Part shown: positions 1 through 10,468 of the stretch, piece by piece
How the letters are laid out: each line of letters begins with the position of its first letter
How positions within the stretch are numbered: the stretch's first letter is position 1
From: Xenorhabdus sp. IM139775
GTDB lineage: Bacteria; Pseudomonadota; Gammaproteobacteria; Enterobacterales; Enterobacteriaceae
Direction: 5' to 3'
Assembly: GCF_028598745.1 (NCBI RefSeq)
Contig: NZ_JAQRFK010000007.1
Location: forward strand, 19,228-83,227
DNA: 64,000 bases
The notes under the pieces: generated by a model
What the model saw: the letters and a program-made list of their open reading frames with translations, nothing else
Databases searched by the model: none
Told to the model about the DNA's origin: nothing
Program-made: the position numbers and the translations under genes

Positions 1-1
1 T

Positions 2-289
2 ATGGGTAGTTTCCTGTTTATGGGGCTAATCGGTATTGTTCTGGCTTCTTTATTAAATATCTGGCTGAAAAGCTCGGCATTGATGTGGGCAATCACCTAT
101 ATCGGTGTGGTGGTTTTTGCCGGCCTGACAGCATACGATACCCAGAAGCTGAAAGAAATGGGTGAGCAATTAGATGTTAATGATAAAGAGAACTTGCGCC
201 GATACTCGATTACAGGTGCACTGACGCTATATCTCGACTTCATTAACCTGTTCTTGATGTTGCTGCGTATTCTGGGTGATCGTCGGTAG
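2..289 (+). CDS. ybhL: Bax inhibitor-1 family inner membrane protein YbhL, 3' part only
   Basis: This is the last 95 residues of an integral membrane protein; the true start lies left of the window, and the first ATG here is only an internal Met. Three hydrophobic segments are visible, with the family motif AYDTQKLK after the second and a C-terminal stretch ending LLRILGDRR. From memory this closely matches the C-terminus of E. coli YbhL, and YbhL also sits near ybhR-ybhG in E. coli. The family (UPF0005/BI-1) has been linked to ion leak and stress tolerance, but the role of YbhL is not settled. A strong terminator follows. Confidence 0.9.
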   Translation: MGSFLFMGLIGIVLASLLNIWLKSSALMWAITYIGVVVFAGLTAYDTQKLKEMGEQLDVNDKENLRRYSITGALTLYLDFINLFLMLLRILGDRR

Positions 290-320
290 TTATTGATATA
301 TCTAATCATTCTTTAATATA

Positions 321-347
321 AAAAGCCCTGCACCAGCAGGGCTTTTT
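321..347 (+). terminator. Rho-independent terminator after ybhL
   Basis: An 11-base perfect stem (AAAAGCCCTGC / GCAGGGCTTTT) with loop ACCA runs straight into a T tract. It lies 32 bases past the ybhL stop. The A tract on the other side would let it work on the minus strand too. Confidence 0.9.
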
Positions 348-509
348 ACTTATAGACAATTAAACACCAAAAAACATCTAATTTCCCTGATATTAACGAT
401 ATTAGGAACGACCATTTAGGCAACGTTGGATTGCCTGTGAGAAGAAAAGTTTTGCTCTACACGTTGGTATTTTATTTAAGAATAATCAACATATAAAATG
501 CGCTATCTA

Positions 510-1193
510 TTATCGTATAGGGTAGTGAGTAAAATCTATAAATTCACTATACGATACATTTATATGACTATTATTAAGTTCCATTAATTGATAAACCTGT
601 GGTTTCGTTGGTGAAGTAATTCCTTTCTGTGTGAATAAATATTTTTCTTGTGCATGCCATTTTAGCATTTTAATTTTCCATTCAAAAGGATATTTATGTG
701 AACGACAAACTATATTTGCCCAAGGATCGCATATCCATACCTCTGAGTTTTCATGCTGTTTGAATAATTCATTCAATTGATGTTGGTAATTGTTCGATAA
801 TACCACAAAAATATGACCGAAATCATTTGAATTAGAACAAACACTGACAAGTGAAATATTAAATGGCTTTTTGTATAACTCAAAAATAAATTTTGAGTTT
901 TCTACTAAGTATTCTAGAGCCATATATGAGAATTGATCACAATTACCCACGTTGTTGTTGCCTTGTACTCTAAGAAGAATACTGTTCCTTTCATACGGAT
1001 TACTTGTTATCGGAATTTCATTTAATGTCCTTGAAAACAGTTCTTTCTTCATATGCCAATTTTCTAATGAATAAAATTGACGTTTGGGTTCTGGTAATCT
1101 CTCAGGTCTTAAGTAAAGTTTGTTTTCGGACTTTAAGTTAAATAAATTCCTTGAATGATTTGATGCATTTTTAAGAATAGTTTCTATGGACAT
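510..1193 (-). CDS. Unknown protein with a papain/deamidase-like Cys-His-Asp triad
   Basis: I do not recognise a named family for this 227-residue protein. What can be seen is a possible catalytic triad in the order used by papain-like hydrolases and the OspI/PMT-type glutamine deamidases: GNCDQF (Cys85) at the start of a predicted helix, FGHIFVVL (His127) on a hydrophobic strand, and VWICDPWAN (Asp156) at the end of another strand. No signal peptide or membrane segment is seen. The gene is very AT-rich, has no clear Shine-Dalgarno sequence before its ATG, and stands alone among transferred-looking DNA between ybhL and ybhR. That fits an acquired effector or toxin, but this is inference. It could also be a non-secreted peptidase or an inactive relative. 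Confidence 0.7.
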   Translation of the reverse strand: MSIETILKNASNHSRNLFNLKSENKLYLRPERLPEPKRQFYSLENWHMKKELFSRTLNEIPITSNPYERNSILLRVQGNNNVGNCDQFSYMALEYLVENSKFIFELYKKPFNISLVSVCSNSNDFGHIFVVLSNNYQHQLNELFKQHENSEVWICDPWANIVCRSHKYPFEWKIKMLKWHAQEKYLFTQKGITSPTKPQVYQLMELNNSHINVSYSEFIDFTHYPIR

Positions 1194-1542
1194 ATTATTT
1201 ATCTTAATTAATGAGTTTATATGATGGTTGTTTAGATGTATTTTAATGTATGTTATTTTTTATAAAGTTGATTTTATGAAAAATATTAAAGTAATAGATT
1301 ACTGTTCCCGCATAACTTGAATATATCATTATGATAAAAATCTATTTATTCCATTAGACCAAACAATAGCTATAAGTTAAAGTATATTGAAGGTTAAGTA
1401 CGTGATGGAACAGCCAATGATGGCATAAGATAGCGAAATTTCCTTTGGAAAGCAATTAATAGGTAATTTATCATTATCAAGTAATTGCTAATAGTAGTGT
1501 GTAAATTTACAGGTATTTGGTAATGCTTTGAACTTATTTCAT
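1194..1542. other. AT-rich intergenic stretch
   Basis: About 350 bases of very AT-rich DNA between the C-H-D protein and a TetR remnant. I see no open frame longer than about 15 codons with coding character, no clear terminator and no insertion sequence ends. It probably holds the promoter of the minus-strand gene ending at 510. Confidence 0.5.
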
Positions 1543-1713
1543 TTATACCTTTTTTAACCCACCTAATAAAATATCAAGAGCCTTTAAGGCTTCGGACAAA
1601 GCCATATTATGGTGTTGATGTTTGGCAATCCACAAAGCGGTATCCATGAGTCCTCCATTGATTAAGCGCGCCAAAATTTCAGGAGAAGTAATTAGATACT
1701 CCCTAAAAAACAT
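1543..1713 (-). pseudogene. C-terminal remnant of a TetR-family regulator
   Basis: The minus strand reads a 56-codon frame ending at 1543. Its residues (ILARLINGGLMDTALWIAKH, then ALKALDILLGGLKK) resemble the ligand-domain C-terminus of many TetR/AcrR regulators, usually written LLLGALNEAALWIA...LLDGL. The frame is closed by a stop at 1732-1734, and there is no room for the missing N-terminal helix-turn-helix before the ybhR stop at 1790. The regulator therefore appears to have lost its first two thirds. The family call comes from motif memory only. Confidence 0.5.
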
Positions 1714-1789
1714 TAAGAAAGAGAGCAGACTTTATCAATATCCGTTCTCTTTCCTATTGGTTAGAGTGTTATGTTGAATAAAGGGGTTA

Positions 1790-2896
1790 TCAAGCAATTT
1801 GACGACGGAACAACCGATAAGCAATCCCTCCGGTTGTTGCCGTAATGACCAACAAAGGCCATAAATTGGGCCAAATAACCGCTAAATCCGCGCCTTTCAA
1901 ATAAATTTGCTTGGTGATATCCGTAAAATGTCGAATGGGGTTAATCCAGGTGATGTCTTGTAACCAAACCGGCATATTCTCAACCGGAGAGATATAACCA
2001 GAAAGCAGAATAGCGGGCATCATAAATACAAATACGCCAATAAACGCTTGTTGCTGGGTGGAGCAGACCGCAGAAATCAGCAGACCGAAACCCACCAGAG
2101 ATAATCCGTAAATTAACATGCAGCCATAAAATAGCAGCAATGAACCGGCGAATGGAATTTGATAAAACAGGGTGCCAATCAGCAACACAATGCTTGCCTG
2201 CATCGTCGCGACAACTAACGCCGGAATGGCTTTGCCAAGGAAAATTTGCCACGTCGCCAATGGGGAAACCAGCAATTGATCCAGTGTTCCCTGTTCCCGC
2301 TCACGTGCGACCGACAGTGCCGTCACGATGAGCACGCCAATGGTGGTAATCATGGCAACCAGTGACGGTATAACGAACCATTTATAATCCAAATTCGCGT
2401 TATACCAGTTACGAATAATTAACTCACTGTTATTGAAATTGGCGCTATTGCCCAATAACTGTTTCTGATAATCCAGCACGATTTGCTGGATATAGTTGGC
2501 AGCAATCTGAGCACTGTTTGAATTACGCCCGTCCAGCAAAACCTGAATTGAAGCCGGCTGATGATTGGCGAGATTAGCACTGAAATTTTGGGGAAAACGC
2601 ACCAGTAATAGCGCCTTACGGTTATCCAGCGTCGGGCGGATGGCTTGCGAACTGGTCAGCAAAATAACATCAGGGAAGGCTTTCGATTTTGCCAGCCGTT
2701 GGGTTAATTCAATCGATGCCTGCCCTTTATCCTCGTTATAAATGGCTATGGTGGCGTTCTTGACTTCCAGCGTTGCTGCCCACGGAAACAGGATCATTTG
2801 TATAATCACGGTCAAAATCAAAATATTCCGTGTTTGTGGCTCTCTCAAAAGAGACTGCAACTCTTTCATGATGAGGGTATACAGACGATAAAACAT
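1790..2896 (-). CDS. ybhR: ABC-2 type exporter permease YbhR
   Basis: One of the two membrane subunits of the YbhGFSR exporter. The 368-residue protein has one N-terminal membrane helix (about residues 25-45), a large extracytoplasmic domain to about residue 175, then five hydrophobic helices and a positively charged end. [17 protein letters not shown] just after the second helix is the hallmark of ABC2 membrane proteins. It is the last gene of the cecR-ybhGFSR set, 12 bases after ybhS. In E. coli the complex has been linked to antibiotic efflux and cation tolerance; the substrate here cannot be read from sequence. Confidence 0.93.
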   Translation of the reverse strand: MFYRLYTLIMKELQSLLREPQTRNILILTVIIQMILFPWAATLEVKNATIAIYNEDKGQASIELTQRLAKSKAFPDVILLTSSQAIRPTLDNRKALLLVRFPQNFSANLANHQPASIQVLLDGRNSNSAQIAANYIQQIVLDYQKQLLGNSANFNNSELIIRNWYNANLDYKWFVIPSLVAMITTIGVLIVTALSVAREREQGTLDQLLVSPLATWQIFLGKAIPALVVATMQASIVLLIGTLFYQIPFAGSLLLFYGCMLIYGLSLVGFGLLISAVCSTQQQAFIGVFVFMMPAILLSGYISPVENMPVWLQDITWINPIRHFTDITKQIYLKGADLAVIWPNLWPLLVITATTGGIAYRLFRRQIA

Positions 2897-2908
2897 GCGC
2901 TTTCCTTT

Positions 2909-4069
2909 TTAATCCAGATGCCGACGGGTTTTCCACGCGGTCAAGCCGATAAAGACAATGGAACTGGCGATTAACAGGAGCAGGTTGGTCATCAATACCG
3001 TACCAATATTGCCAGCCAGAAAGAGTGTCTGTAGGCTGCTGACGAAGTAACGTGCAGGTATGACATAAGTTGAAGCCTGAATAAGCACAGGCATACTGTC
3101 TATCTCAAACACAAAACCAGACAACATGATGGCAGGTAAAAACGCCGCATTGAGCGAGATCATCGCCGCATTGAACTGATTGCGTGTCAGGGTAGAAATC
3201 AGTAACCCCATCCCCAAGGCGGTAGCCAGATAGAGGCTGGAGACGAGTGCCAATAGCCAGAGTGAGCCGCGATAGGGAACGCCCAGCACAAATACCGTGA
3301 ATATCATGCAAAGTACCATGACAAAAGATCCCAGTATTTGATAAGGCAATAATTTGGCGAGCAGTAATTCGGTGCGGGTCACTTGGGTTGAAAGCAGCGC
3401 TTCCATGGTTCCGCGCTCCCATTCACGGGCGACCACAAGTGAGGTAAGAATGGCACCTACCACGGTGATGATAATTGAGATGGCCCCGGGAATGAGAAAA
3501 TGCCGGCTGATGGCAGCGGGATTAAACCAATAGCGAATTTCCGTATCAATCAAGGGTGTGGTCGATATCCCACGATTTTGCCCTCGTTGTTGTAACCAAA
3601 TTTGCCAGATGCCTTTGGTATAACCCTGAACAAAATTCGCGGTGTTGGGTTCACTGCCATCGGTGATCACCTGAATGGGCGCGTGGCTGCCTGCGCGGGC
3701 AAGCCGGGCAGCAAAATTGACAGGGATGACGATAATGCCCCGGATTTGGTTTTCCTGCATTTTTTTGATTAAAAGCTGGCGGTTGTCGCTGATAGTGGCC
3801 TCAATATAGGGCGATCCGGTAAATACATGCACTAACTCACGGGCGTCTTCGCTCTGTTGTTCCATTAAAATACCGAGGCGAAGTTTGCTGGAATCCAGAT
3901 TAATGCCATAACCAAAAATAAACAGCAACATCAAAGGGATAACCACTGCAATCAACGCACTGCTGGGATCACGGACAATCTGCTTAGTCTCCTTGATACA
4001 GAGTGCTTTCAAGCGACGCCATGAGAAACTGACCGCTTTCTGGGCGGTTGCCTGTTCAGAATGACTCAT
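2909..4069 (-). CDS. ybhS: ABC-2 type exporter permease YbhS
   Basis: Second membrane subunit of the YbhGFSR exporter, 386 residues, same layout as YbhR: one N-terminal helix (about 35-55), an extracytoplasmic domain, then helices from about residue 190. The ABC2 motif [16 protein letters not shown] follows the second helix. The start overlaps the ybhF stop by four bases (ATGA), which implies translational coupling and fixed stoichiometry with the ATPase. YbhR and YbhS are distant paralogues and presumably form a heterodimer. Confidence 0.93.
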   Translation of the reverse strand: MSHSEQATAQKAVSFSWRRLKALCIKETKQIVRDPSSALIAVVIPLMLLFIFGYGINLDSSKLRLGILMEQQSEDARELVHVFTGSPYIEATISDNRQLLIKKMQENQIRGIIVIPVNFAARLARAGSHAPIQVITDGSEPNTANFVQGYTKGIWQIWLQQRGQNRGISTTPLIDTEIRYWFNPAAISRHFLIPGAISIIITVVGAILTSLVVAREWERGTMEALLSTQVTRTELLLAKLLPYQILGSFVMVLCMIFTVFVLGVPYRGSLWLLALVSSLYLATALGMGLLISTLTRNQFNAAMISLNAAFLPAIMLSGFVFEIDSMPVLIQASTYVIPARYFVSSLQTLFLAGNIGTVLMTNLLLLIASSIVFIGLTAWKTRRHLD

Positions 4070-5802
4070 TGCGGCTCCTTATCGTAGTTCACCACGAGAT
4101 CGATAAAAGCCTCTTCCATGGAAGGATTCGGGCGCTCATCCGTTGCGACCAGTTGTTTCAGTTCATCGGGCGTGCCGGCTGCAATCAGTTTGCCACGAAA
4201 TACCAGCCCGATACGGTCACAGTATTCTGCTTCATCCATAAAATGGGTGGTGACCATCACGGTTACCCCTTTATCCACCATGCCATTAATGTGCAGCCAA
4301 AATTCGCGGCGGGTCAGCGGGTCAACGCCCGAAGTCGGTTCATCCAAAAACAGAATATCAGGCTCGTGCATTAATGCGCAGGAAAGGGCGAGCCGCTGCT
4401 TAAATCCGAGCGGAAGGCTGTCCGTCTTTTGGTATAAAATTGACTCAAGATTGAAGGCATGGATCATGCCGGTCATCTTTTCTTGTTGATGGCGACCTTT
4501 CAGCCCATACACACCAGAAAAAAACTTAAGATTTTGCTCAACCGTCAGGTTGCCATACAGTGAGAATTTTTGCGCCATATAGCCAAGGCGCTGGCGAGCC
4601 TTGCCTGAACCGGTTTTTAAATCCATGCCCAGAACCAGTGCCTTACCCGAAGTAGGGATCATCAGGCCACACATCATTTTGAAGGTCGTTGATTTTCCGG
4701 CACCATTCGGCCCTAACAGGCCAAAAATTTCCCCCCGTTTCACCTGAAAATCCACATGGTCGGTGGCCGCAAAATCGCCAAATTTTTTCGTCAGGTGACG
4801 GGCTTCGATCACGGTTTCTGTCGGGTTTGGCGGAATTTGCGGCATGATCTCCGCTAATTCGGAGCGATGGGACGGGCCGCCACCCAATAAATCGATAAAG
4901 GCATCTTCAAAGCGCGGTTCGGCATCGAAGATATTGCCCTCAGGCAGCCCGATTTGCTGGAGTAATGTGTTTTTATCCGCTTGTTCTTTCAAGATCAGGC
5001 GGACATATTTCCCCTGAATGACACCATCCGTCACTTGGGGCAGGGTGAGGGCTTGTTGCAGCGTTTTGCGACGGGCACCTTGTTTGACATCAAGCAAAAA
5101 TGATCGGCCAGCAATCCCTTGCGTTAAATCTTGTGGCTGGCCGCGATAGAGCAACTCACCCCGATTCATCAACAAAACATCACGACATAACTCAGCTTCA
5201 TCCAGATAAGAGGTACTCCACAGGATCAACATACCGTCAGAAGCGAGCTCATGTACCATTTGCCATAATTCACGACGGGCGATGGGATCAACACCTACGC
5301 CCGGTTCATCCAGAAGTAAAACCTTTGGGCTACCCAATAAGGTACAAGCCAGCCCCAGTTTTTGTTTCATGCCACCGGATAATTTCCCCGCCAACCGTGC
5401 GGTAAAACGGGTTAAGTCCGTAAAGGTCAATAACTTCTGAAAGGTTGTTATGCGCTCCTCACCCAGTACCCCACGGAGATCGGCATATAAAGTGAGATTT
5501 TCCATGACAGTCAAATCTTCATATAAGCCAAATTTCTGCGGCATGTAACCGAGTTCAGAACGGACTTGAACACTGTCCTTGATGGGATCAAGCCCCATAA
5601 TTTCAATGTTGCCGCTATCAGGCTTCAACAAACCGGCCAACATTCTTATCAGCGTGGTTTTTCCCGCGCCATCTGGACCGACAAGCCCCGTCACTGATCC
5701 GCCCTGAATTTCGGCTTGCAGATGAGAGACAGCAGGTACGTCCAATCCTGAAAACGTTTTCTCCACGCCGTTCAGTTTTATCGTATAAGCTGAACTGGTC
5801 AT
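4066..5802 (-). CDS. ybhF: Duplicated ABC transporter ATPase YbhF
   Basis: Cytoplasmic ATPase of the exporter, with two nucleotide-binding domains fused in 578 residues. Domain 1 has Walker [10 protein letters not shown] (42-50), signature LSGGMKQKL (141-149) and Walker B VLLLDEP (161-167). Domain 2 has Walker [10 protein letters not shown] (364-372) and Walker B ILFLDEP (483-489), but its signature reads LPLGFKQRL (463-471) and so lacks the standard SGG. I recall the same degenerate form in E. coli YbhF, so one ATP site is probably unusual by design. It lies 9 bases after ybhG and overlaps ybhS by four bases. Confidence 0.95.
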   Translation of the reverse strand: MTSSAYTIKLNGVEKTFSGLDVPAVSHLQAEIQGGSVTGLVGPDGAGKTTLIRMLAGLLKPDSGNIEIMGLDPIKDSVQVRSELGYMPQKFGLYEDLTVMENLTLYADLRGVLGEERITTFQKLLTFTDLTRFTARLAGKLSGGMKQKLGLACTLLGSPKVLLLDEPGVGVDPIARRELWQMVHELASDGMLILWSTSYLDEAELCRDVLLMNRGELLYRGQPQDLTQGIAGRSFLLDVKQGARRKTLQQALTLPQVTDGVIQGKYVRLILKEQADKNTLLQQIGLPEGNIFDAEPRFEDAFIDLLGGGPSHRSELAEIMPQIPPNPTETVIEARHLTKKFGDFAATDHVDFQVKRGEIFGLLGPNGAGKSTTFKMMCGLMIPTSGKALVLGMDLKTGSGKARQRLGYMAQKFSLYGNLTVEQNLKFFSGVYGLKGRHQQEKMTGMIHAFNLESILYQKTDSLPLGFKQRLALSCALMHEPDILFLDEPTSGVDPLTRREFWLHINGMVDKGVTVMVTTHFMDEAEYCDRIGLVFRGKLIAAGTPDELKQLVATDERPNPSMEEAFIDLVVNYDKEPQ

Positions 5803-5811
5803 GTGATCGCC

Positions 5812-6849
5812 TTATTTGCTTGTTTTAGTAAGATTTGTTGCAGGAAGACTGGCTTCGGTTAAATTTGCATCGGCAAAACGCAAGGTGACAGGCATCCCTT
5901 GTTTCAGGCTTTCATCGGGATCGAGGACAATGATCCTCAGGCGATAAACTAAGTCTGTCCTTAAATCGGGCGTTTCGACATTTTTGGGGGTAAATTCGGC
6001 GGTCGGGGAAACAAAACCGATTTTGCCGTGATAGGGTTGATCTTTCCGTCCATCGGTATCAATCAGGATTTCCCGTCCGGCGATAGCCTGATTGAGATTA
6101 GGCTCATCAATATAGGCCCTGATCCAAACAGGGTTGGTGAGTGACAGAGTAAAAACCGTATTGCCGGCCGCCAGCATGGTGCCCGGCTCAATGGCCCTGG
6201 TCAGGATCATCCCTGCTGATGGCGCGGTGAGTTGGGTATCTTTCAGATTGAGTTCAGCTTGTGCTACAGCAGCGTCTGCCTGAATAAGCTGGGCTTTTGC
6301 CGCCGCAATTTCTTCCAAGCGATAACCTGTTTCGAACTGCCGCAATTTATCTTTTGCCGCTTGGTAAGCGGCCTGTGCTTGATTGCGTCCGGTTCTGGCA
6401 TTTTCCAGATCATTGGCTGAGATAGTTTTGCTTTGCCACAAACCTTGCTGGCGTTTCAGGAAACTGTCGGCAAAACGAAATGCTGACTCTTTTTGCGCCA
6501 CTTCAGAACGTACCTGAGCGATCTCCTCACTGCGATAACCCGCTTTCGCCTTGGCAAGATTTGCCCTGGCGACATCACGGGCTGCTTTGGCCTGATTCAA
6601 GGCATTAATAAAGGGGGCATCATCAAGGCGACCCAGCGCCTGACCGACCGTAATGGCATCACCTTCGTCCACGTGTAGGGAAGCCAGCTTACCTGCCACT
6701 CGAAAACCCAGATTGACAGACCTGACATCGACATTGCCATACAGGGTCAACTCCCTGCTATTTTGTTCCTGATAATAGTAGATACCAACAATCGCACCGA
6801 TAACAACAATGAGCGCCAATAGGGCAAGAGCAAACTTTTTACTGTTCAT
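5812..6849 (-). CDS. ybhG: HlyD-type membrane fusion protein YbhG
   Basis: Periplasmic adaptor that should link the YbhF-YbhS-YbhR pump to an outer membrane channel. I place the start at the ATG at 6849, preceded by AAGGGA, giving 345 residues beginning [16 protein letters not shown], an uncleaved signal anchor. An in-frame ATG 39 bases upstream adds a non-conserved extension. Next come a lipoyl half-motif ([16 protein letters not shown]), a long alanine- and glutamine-rich coiled-coil hairpin (about residues 85-200) and a second lipoyl half with [12 protein letters not shown]. First structural gene after the regulator cecR. Confidence 0.92.
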   Translation of the reverse strand: MNSKKFALALLALIVVIGAIVGIYYYQEQNSRELTLYGNVDVRSVNLGFRVAGKLASLHVDEGDAITVGQALGRLDDAPFINALNQAKAARDVARANLAKAKAGYRSEEIAQVRSEVAQKESAFRFADSFLKRQQGLWQSKTISANDLENARTGRNQAQAAYQAAKDKLRQFETGYRLEEIAAAKAQLIQADAAVAQAELNLKDTQLTAPSAGMILTRAIEPGTMLAAGNTVFTLSLTNPVWIRAYIDEPNLNQAIAGREILIDTDGRKDQPYHGKIGFVSPTAEFTPKNVETPDLRTDLVYRLRIIVLDPDESLKQGMPVTLRFADANLTEASLPATNLTKTSK

Positions 6850-6872
6850 ACTATCCCTTATGCCTTGTTCAA

Positions 6873-6926
6873 TGGATACCCTCCCCACAGAATAGGGGAG
6901 ATAATAAGCTGTTTTCGTCTTATGAT
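6873..6926. repeat. REP-like palindrome, copy 1, over the cecR stop
   Basis: The hairpin CTCCCC (6881-6886) / GGGGAG (6895-6900) is followed by a segment reading AATAAG...TTTTCGTCTTA...GATT. The same arrangement recurs at 28236-28283 across the moeB stop. In both copies the downstream TTA is the stop codon of a minus-strand gene. It lies in the 70-base gap between cecR and ybhG and may act as an mRNA-stabilising or processing hairpin. Confidence 0.45.
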
Positions 6927-7600
6927 TTCTTTCTTAATCCATCAAGCAATAAATTGATGTGTTGAGATAAAACCTGATTGATTAATTCGTATTCCTTGGC
7001 ACCAATATTGTCCCATCCTGTCTGGCGTAGTAAGGCTTCCCTGGCCAGACGAAAAGACAGGATCTCACCCAATAAGGCATGGGTGTGGATCTGGGTTGAA
7101 ATGTGGCGTTCATCTGCGCCGATATAATTGGCGATGAGTTTATTCAGCCGGGAATAGATGGGGGCGAGTCCCTGTTCGTGCATGACACTGTAAGCCTCTG
7201 TGGGTGTCAATTGTTCATGGGACATGATCCGACTGATATTGATACTGCTTTTCTCAAAAATCAGCCGGTTATAGCTCACCATGCCCTGATGAATCAATGC
7301 CAGTATCTGGTCTTGTGGATAGGGTTTCGGCGTTTCATCGAAAAAACGGTCAATCACTTCAATGAGCGGGGAAAACTCCGATTTCAGCTTATCGGCAATA
7401 TGTTGCACGACTGCGAGGTATAATCCTTCTTTGGAACCGAAATAGTAGGCGATGGCGGCAATATTTTGCTGTGCACGTTGGGCAATGTTGCGGGTGGTTG
7501 CACCATCCAGGCCTGATTTGCCAAAGATTTCTATTGCTGCTTCGAGCAGTTGTTGCTTGGCTTGTTCGCCCCGTAATGTCTGAGCTGTCTTCGCTGCCAT
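6920..7600 (-). CDS. cecR: TetR-family regulator CecR (YbiH)
   Basis: 226-residue repressor with an N-terminal TetR DNA-binding domain: the helix-turn-helix covers about residues 35-60 ([10 protein letters not shown], then [13 protein letters not shown]), followed by a helical ligand domain. Length and neighbours match E. coli CecR, which controls the ybhGFSR-rhlE region and alters sensitivity to cefoperazone and chloramphenicol. Here it is again first in the minus-strand operon with ybhGFSR and divergent from rhlE, so one operator in 7601-7969 could serve both sides. Start codon is the ATG at 7600. Confidence 0.92.
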   Translation of the reverse strand: MAAKTAQTLRGEQAKQQLLEAAIEIFGKSGLDGATTRNIAQRAQQNIAAIAYYFGSKEGLYLAVVQHIADKLKSEFSPLIEVIDRFFDETPKPYPQDQILALIHQGMVSYNRLIFEKSSINISRIMSHEQLTPTEAYSVMHEQGLAPIYSRLNKLIANYIGADERHISTQIHTHALLGEILSFRLAREALLRQTGWDNIGAKEYELINQVLSQHINLLLDGLRKKS

Positions 7601-7665
7601 GTTTAACTATTTCCTGTTACAAAGAATTTTCGGGAATGCCAAAAAATATATCAATCGTATGATTA

Positions 7666-7681
7666 ACTTTAAGGCTAAAGT
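7666..7681. promoter_or_regulatory. Candidate CecR operator
   Basis: Perfect inverted repeat ACTTTA-AGGC-TAAAGT, 65 bases upstream of cecR in the divergent cecR/rhlE gap. A further TAAAGT half-site follows at 7691-7696, and an imperfect palindrome (AATCGTATGATT) lies just before it at 7653-7664. Position and symmetry suit an autoregulatory TetR operator, but I have not compared it with the experimental E. coli CecR site. Confidence 0.4.
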
Positions 7682-7832
7682 CATTCGAAGTAAAGTTGAC
7701 ACAAATTGTCTTTTTAATAGACGTCCATAAAAAATAATCCGCCTGTTTTCACTCACTTTCTATGGCGAAAGCGATTCAGCCGGTTTTTATTTAATTTATT
7801 GGTTTCTTTAGGTCTGCGTGGAAAGACATATC

Positions 7833-7841
7833 TGTTATAAT
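7833..7841 (+). promoter_or_regulatory. Extended -10 promoter for rhlE
   Basis: TGTTATAAT is a perfect TATAAT hexamer with the TGn extension, and the -35 region is poor, as is common for extended -10 promoters. It would give a leader of about 120 bases before rhlE. The rest of 7601-7969 is non-coding and is assigned to the divergent cecR/rhlE regulatory region. Confidence 0.5.
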
Positions 7842-7969
7842 CCCACGTTATTATTATGGCACATTGCAGTTTGTGTAATTTCTCTGCGTTTTATCGCGTC
7901 TGTTTTCTTCCCATAAAACTGCCCCTGAATTGATATCAGGAATGGTGAAGTCTGGAGTATTTCTTATTT

Positions 7970-9475
7970 ATGAATTTTGAGTCCCTCGGCTTGAAAGCTG
8001 ATATTTTGCGTGCCGTCGAAGAGCAAGGCTACGTGGAACCTACCCCTATTCAGCAGCAGGCCATTCCTGTTGTGTTATCCGGCAAAGATCTACTGGCCAG
8101 TGCCCAGACAGGCACAGGCAAAACAGCAGGATTTACGTTGCCTATCCTGCAACTTTTGAGTGAATTCCCGACCCAAGGAAAAGGTCGCCGCCCGGTTAGG
8201 GCATTGATTTTAACCCCGACCAGAGAGCTGGCGGCTCAGGTGGGTGAAAATGTACGTGATTACAGCAAACATCTCAGATTACGTTCGTTTGTTGTCTTTG
8301 GTGGTGTCAGCATTAATCCACAGATGATGAAGCTGCGTGGCGGGGTAGATATTCTGGTTGCAACCCCCGGGCGTTTGTTGGATTTAGAGCACCAGAATGC
8401 AGTCGATCTTTCCCACGTTGAAATTCTGGTGTTGGATGAAGCCGATCGCATGCTGGACATGGGTTTTATTCACGATATTCGTCGTGTTCTGAACAAACTG
8501 CCAGCAAAACGCCAAAATTTACTCTTTTCTGCGACATTCTCCGATGAAATTAAAAGCCTCGCCAATAAGTTGCTGAAAGAACCCGTAAGCGTAGAAGTGG
8601 CACGGCGTAATTCGGCCTCTGAACAGATTGAACAATCCGTCCATTTTGTGGACAAAAAGCGTAAGGGTGAATTGCTCTCTTACATGATCGGCAGCCAGAA
8701 CTGGCAGCAGGTATTGATATTTACCCGAACCAAACATGGGGCAAACCGGCTGGCGGAACAGTTGAATAAAGATGGTGTGACTGCCGCAGCGATCCACGGT
8801 AACAAGAGTCAGGGAGCGAGAACCCGTGCGCTGGCTGATTTCAAGACAGGGAACATCCGTGCGTTGGTCGCCACAGATATCGCGGCGCGTGGACTGGACA
8901 TTGATCAATTGCCACATGTCGTCAACTATGAATTGCCAAACGTTGCCGAAGATTATGTGCACCGCATTGGCCGTACCGGGCGTGCAGATGCGACTGGGCA
9001 GGCACTGTCACTGGTGTGTGTCGATGAACACAAGCTGCTGAAAGATATCGAGCGCTTATTGAAGCGAGAAATTCCGCGCATTGCCATTCAGGGTTATGAA
9101 CCTGATCCTTCTATCAAGGCAGAACCTATTCAGAATGGGCGCAATGATCGTGGCAACCCTTCACGCGGTAACAACCATTCGCGTGATAACAACAAGTCAC
9201 AGAGTCACAACAGCCCACGTGACAACAGTTCTCGGAGAAATGGCTCTGGTGAAAACCATTCTCATGGCAATAGCCCGTGGGGTAACAGTTCTCGCGATAA
9301 TCATTCACGTAGTGAACAGCCCCGCAGTCAATGTAGCAATGGCAAGCAAGGTCATGCCAAATCAGATCATGTGAACCAAAATGGTGATCGTCCACGTAAC
9401 CAAGGGACACCATCGCGTCAACGTCGTCAACGGATCAGCACCAAAGCACCACGTGCGGCGTCGTCGGGAGAGTAA
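7970..9475 (+). CDS. rhlE: DEAD-box ATP-dependent RNA helicase RhlE
   Basis: 501-residue RNA helicase that remodels RNA structure, associated with ribosome assembly in E. coli. The motifs appear in order: Q motif [10 protein letters not shown] (24-33), AQTGTGKT (45-52), PTRELA (83-88), DEAD (156-159), SAT (187-189), then [11 protein letters not shown] and HRIGRTGRA in the second RecA domain. After about residue 385 the protein turns into a low-complexity tail rich in Asn, Ser, Arg, His and Gly, with recurring RDN/RGN/HSR units. E. coli RhlE is shorter (about 454), so the tail is expanded. The next gene dusC starts 3 bases after the stop. Confidence 0.96.
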   Translation: MNFESLGLKADILRAVEEQGYVEPTPIQQQAIPVVLSGKDLLASAQTGTGKTAGFTLPILQLLSEFPTQGKGRRPVRALILTPTRELAAQVGENVRDYSKHLRLRSFVVFGGVSINPQMMKLRGGVDILVATPGRLLDLEHQNAVDLSHVEILVLDEADRMLDMGFIHDIRRVLNKLPAKRQNLLFSATFSDEIKSLANKLLKEPVSVEVARRNSASEQIEQSVHFVDKKRKGELLSYMIGSQNWQQVLIFTRTKHGANRLAEQLNKDGVTAAAIHGNKSQGARTRALADFKTGNIRALVATDIAARGLDIDQLPHVVNYELPNVAEDYVHRIGRTGRADATGQALSLVCVDEHKLLKDIERLLKREIPRIAIQGYEPDPSIKAEPIQNGRNDRGNPSRGNNHSRDNNKSQSHNSPRDNSSRRNGSGENHSHGNSPWGNSSRDNHSRSEQPRSQCSNGKQGHAKSDHVNQNGDRPRNQGTPSRQRRQRISTKAPRAASSGE

Positions 9476-9478
9476 TCC

Positions 9479-10468
9479 ATGCGCGTTTTGCTGGCGCCGA
9501 TGGAAGGTGTCTTGGATTCTCTGGTCAGGGAATTGTTGAGTGAAGTCAATGAATATGACCTGTGTATCACAGAATTCCTGCGTGTGGTTGACAGCTTACA
9601 GCCGGTAAAATCTTTTTACCGGCTGTGCCCTGAGCTGCGTCATCAGGGTCGCACACCGTCGGGAACACCGGTCAGGGTTCAGCTTCTGGGGCAACATCCT
9701 TCATGGTTGGCAGAAAACGCGGTCAGGGCGGTTGAGCTGGGATCATGGGGTATTGACCTGAACTGTGGCTGCCCTTCCAAGGCGGTGAATGGCAGTGGTG
9801 GTGGGGCTACCTTATTGAAAGATCCCGAACTCATCTATCAGGGTGCCAAGGCCATGCGTGAAGCGGTGCCCGCCCATCTGCCGGTAACGGTAAAAGTACG
9901 TCTGGGATGGGATTCTGATTCACGCCAGTTTGAGATTGCGGATGCAGTCCAGCAGGCGGGTGCGACTGAACTGGTTGTGCATGGACGAACCAAAGAAGAT
10001 GGTTATAAGGCAGAGCGTATCAACTGGGAGGCGATAGGCGAGATCCGGCGTCGCCTTTCTATTCCTGTCATTGCCAACGGCGAAATTTGGGATTGGCAAA
10101 GTGCTCAGGCGTGTATCAACACGACAGGATGTGATGCTGTGATGATCGGCCGTGGTGCACTGCATACGCCAAATTTAAGTCGGGTGATTAAATATAACGA
10201 ACCAAAGATGCCGTGGAGTGGCGTACTCAAGTTATTGCAAAAATACACTTATCTGGAAAAACAGGGTGATACGGGGCTGTATCACGTTGCCCGAATCAAG
10301 CAATGGTCAGGGTATTTGCGTAAAGAGTATCGTGAAGCAGATGCGTTATTTATGCAGATCAGGGCATTAAAAACCTCTGCTCAGATCGCTGATGTTATTG
10401 CTTCTGCTGTAGATAAATGTTTACTGCGGCAGCGGTATCTTACCAAAGAATCCCCGATTTTCTGTTAA
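9479..10468 (+). CDS. dusC: tRNA-dihydrouridine(16) synthase DusC
   Basis: FMN-dependent reductase that turns a uridine in the tRNA D-loop into dihydrouridine. The 329-residue protein shows the Dus TIM-barrel signature: APMEGV at the start, [10 protein letters not shown] with the catalytic Cys, [18 protein letters not shown], and IANGEI with MIGRGAL for the FMN phosphate. The MEGVLDS start and barrel details fit DusC better than DusA or DusB. Coupled to rhlE with a 3-base gap, so the two RNA-related genes are probably cotranscribed. Confidence 0.93.
   Translation: MRVLLAPMEGVLDSLVRELLSEVNEYDLCITEFLRVVDSLQPVKSFYRLCPELRHQGRTPSGTPVRVQLLGQHPSWLAENAVRAVELGSWGIDLNCGCPSKAVNGSGGGATLLKDPELIYQGAKAMREAVPAHLPVTVKVRLGWDSDSRQFEIADAVQQAGATELVVHGRTKEDGYKAERINWEAIGEIRRRLSIPVIANGEIWDWQSAQACINTTGCDAVMIGRGALHTPNLSRVIKYNEPKMPWSGVLKLLQKYTYLEKQGDTGLYHVARIKQWSGYLRKEYREADALFMQIRALKTSAQIADVIASAVDKCLLRQRYLTKESPIFC

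Noticed and set aside
9126..9413. Frames of about 95 codons on either strand over the RhlE tail
   Set aside because: Low-complexity repeats keep other frames open by composition alone.
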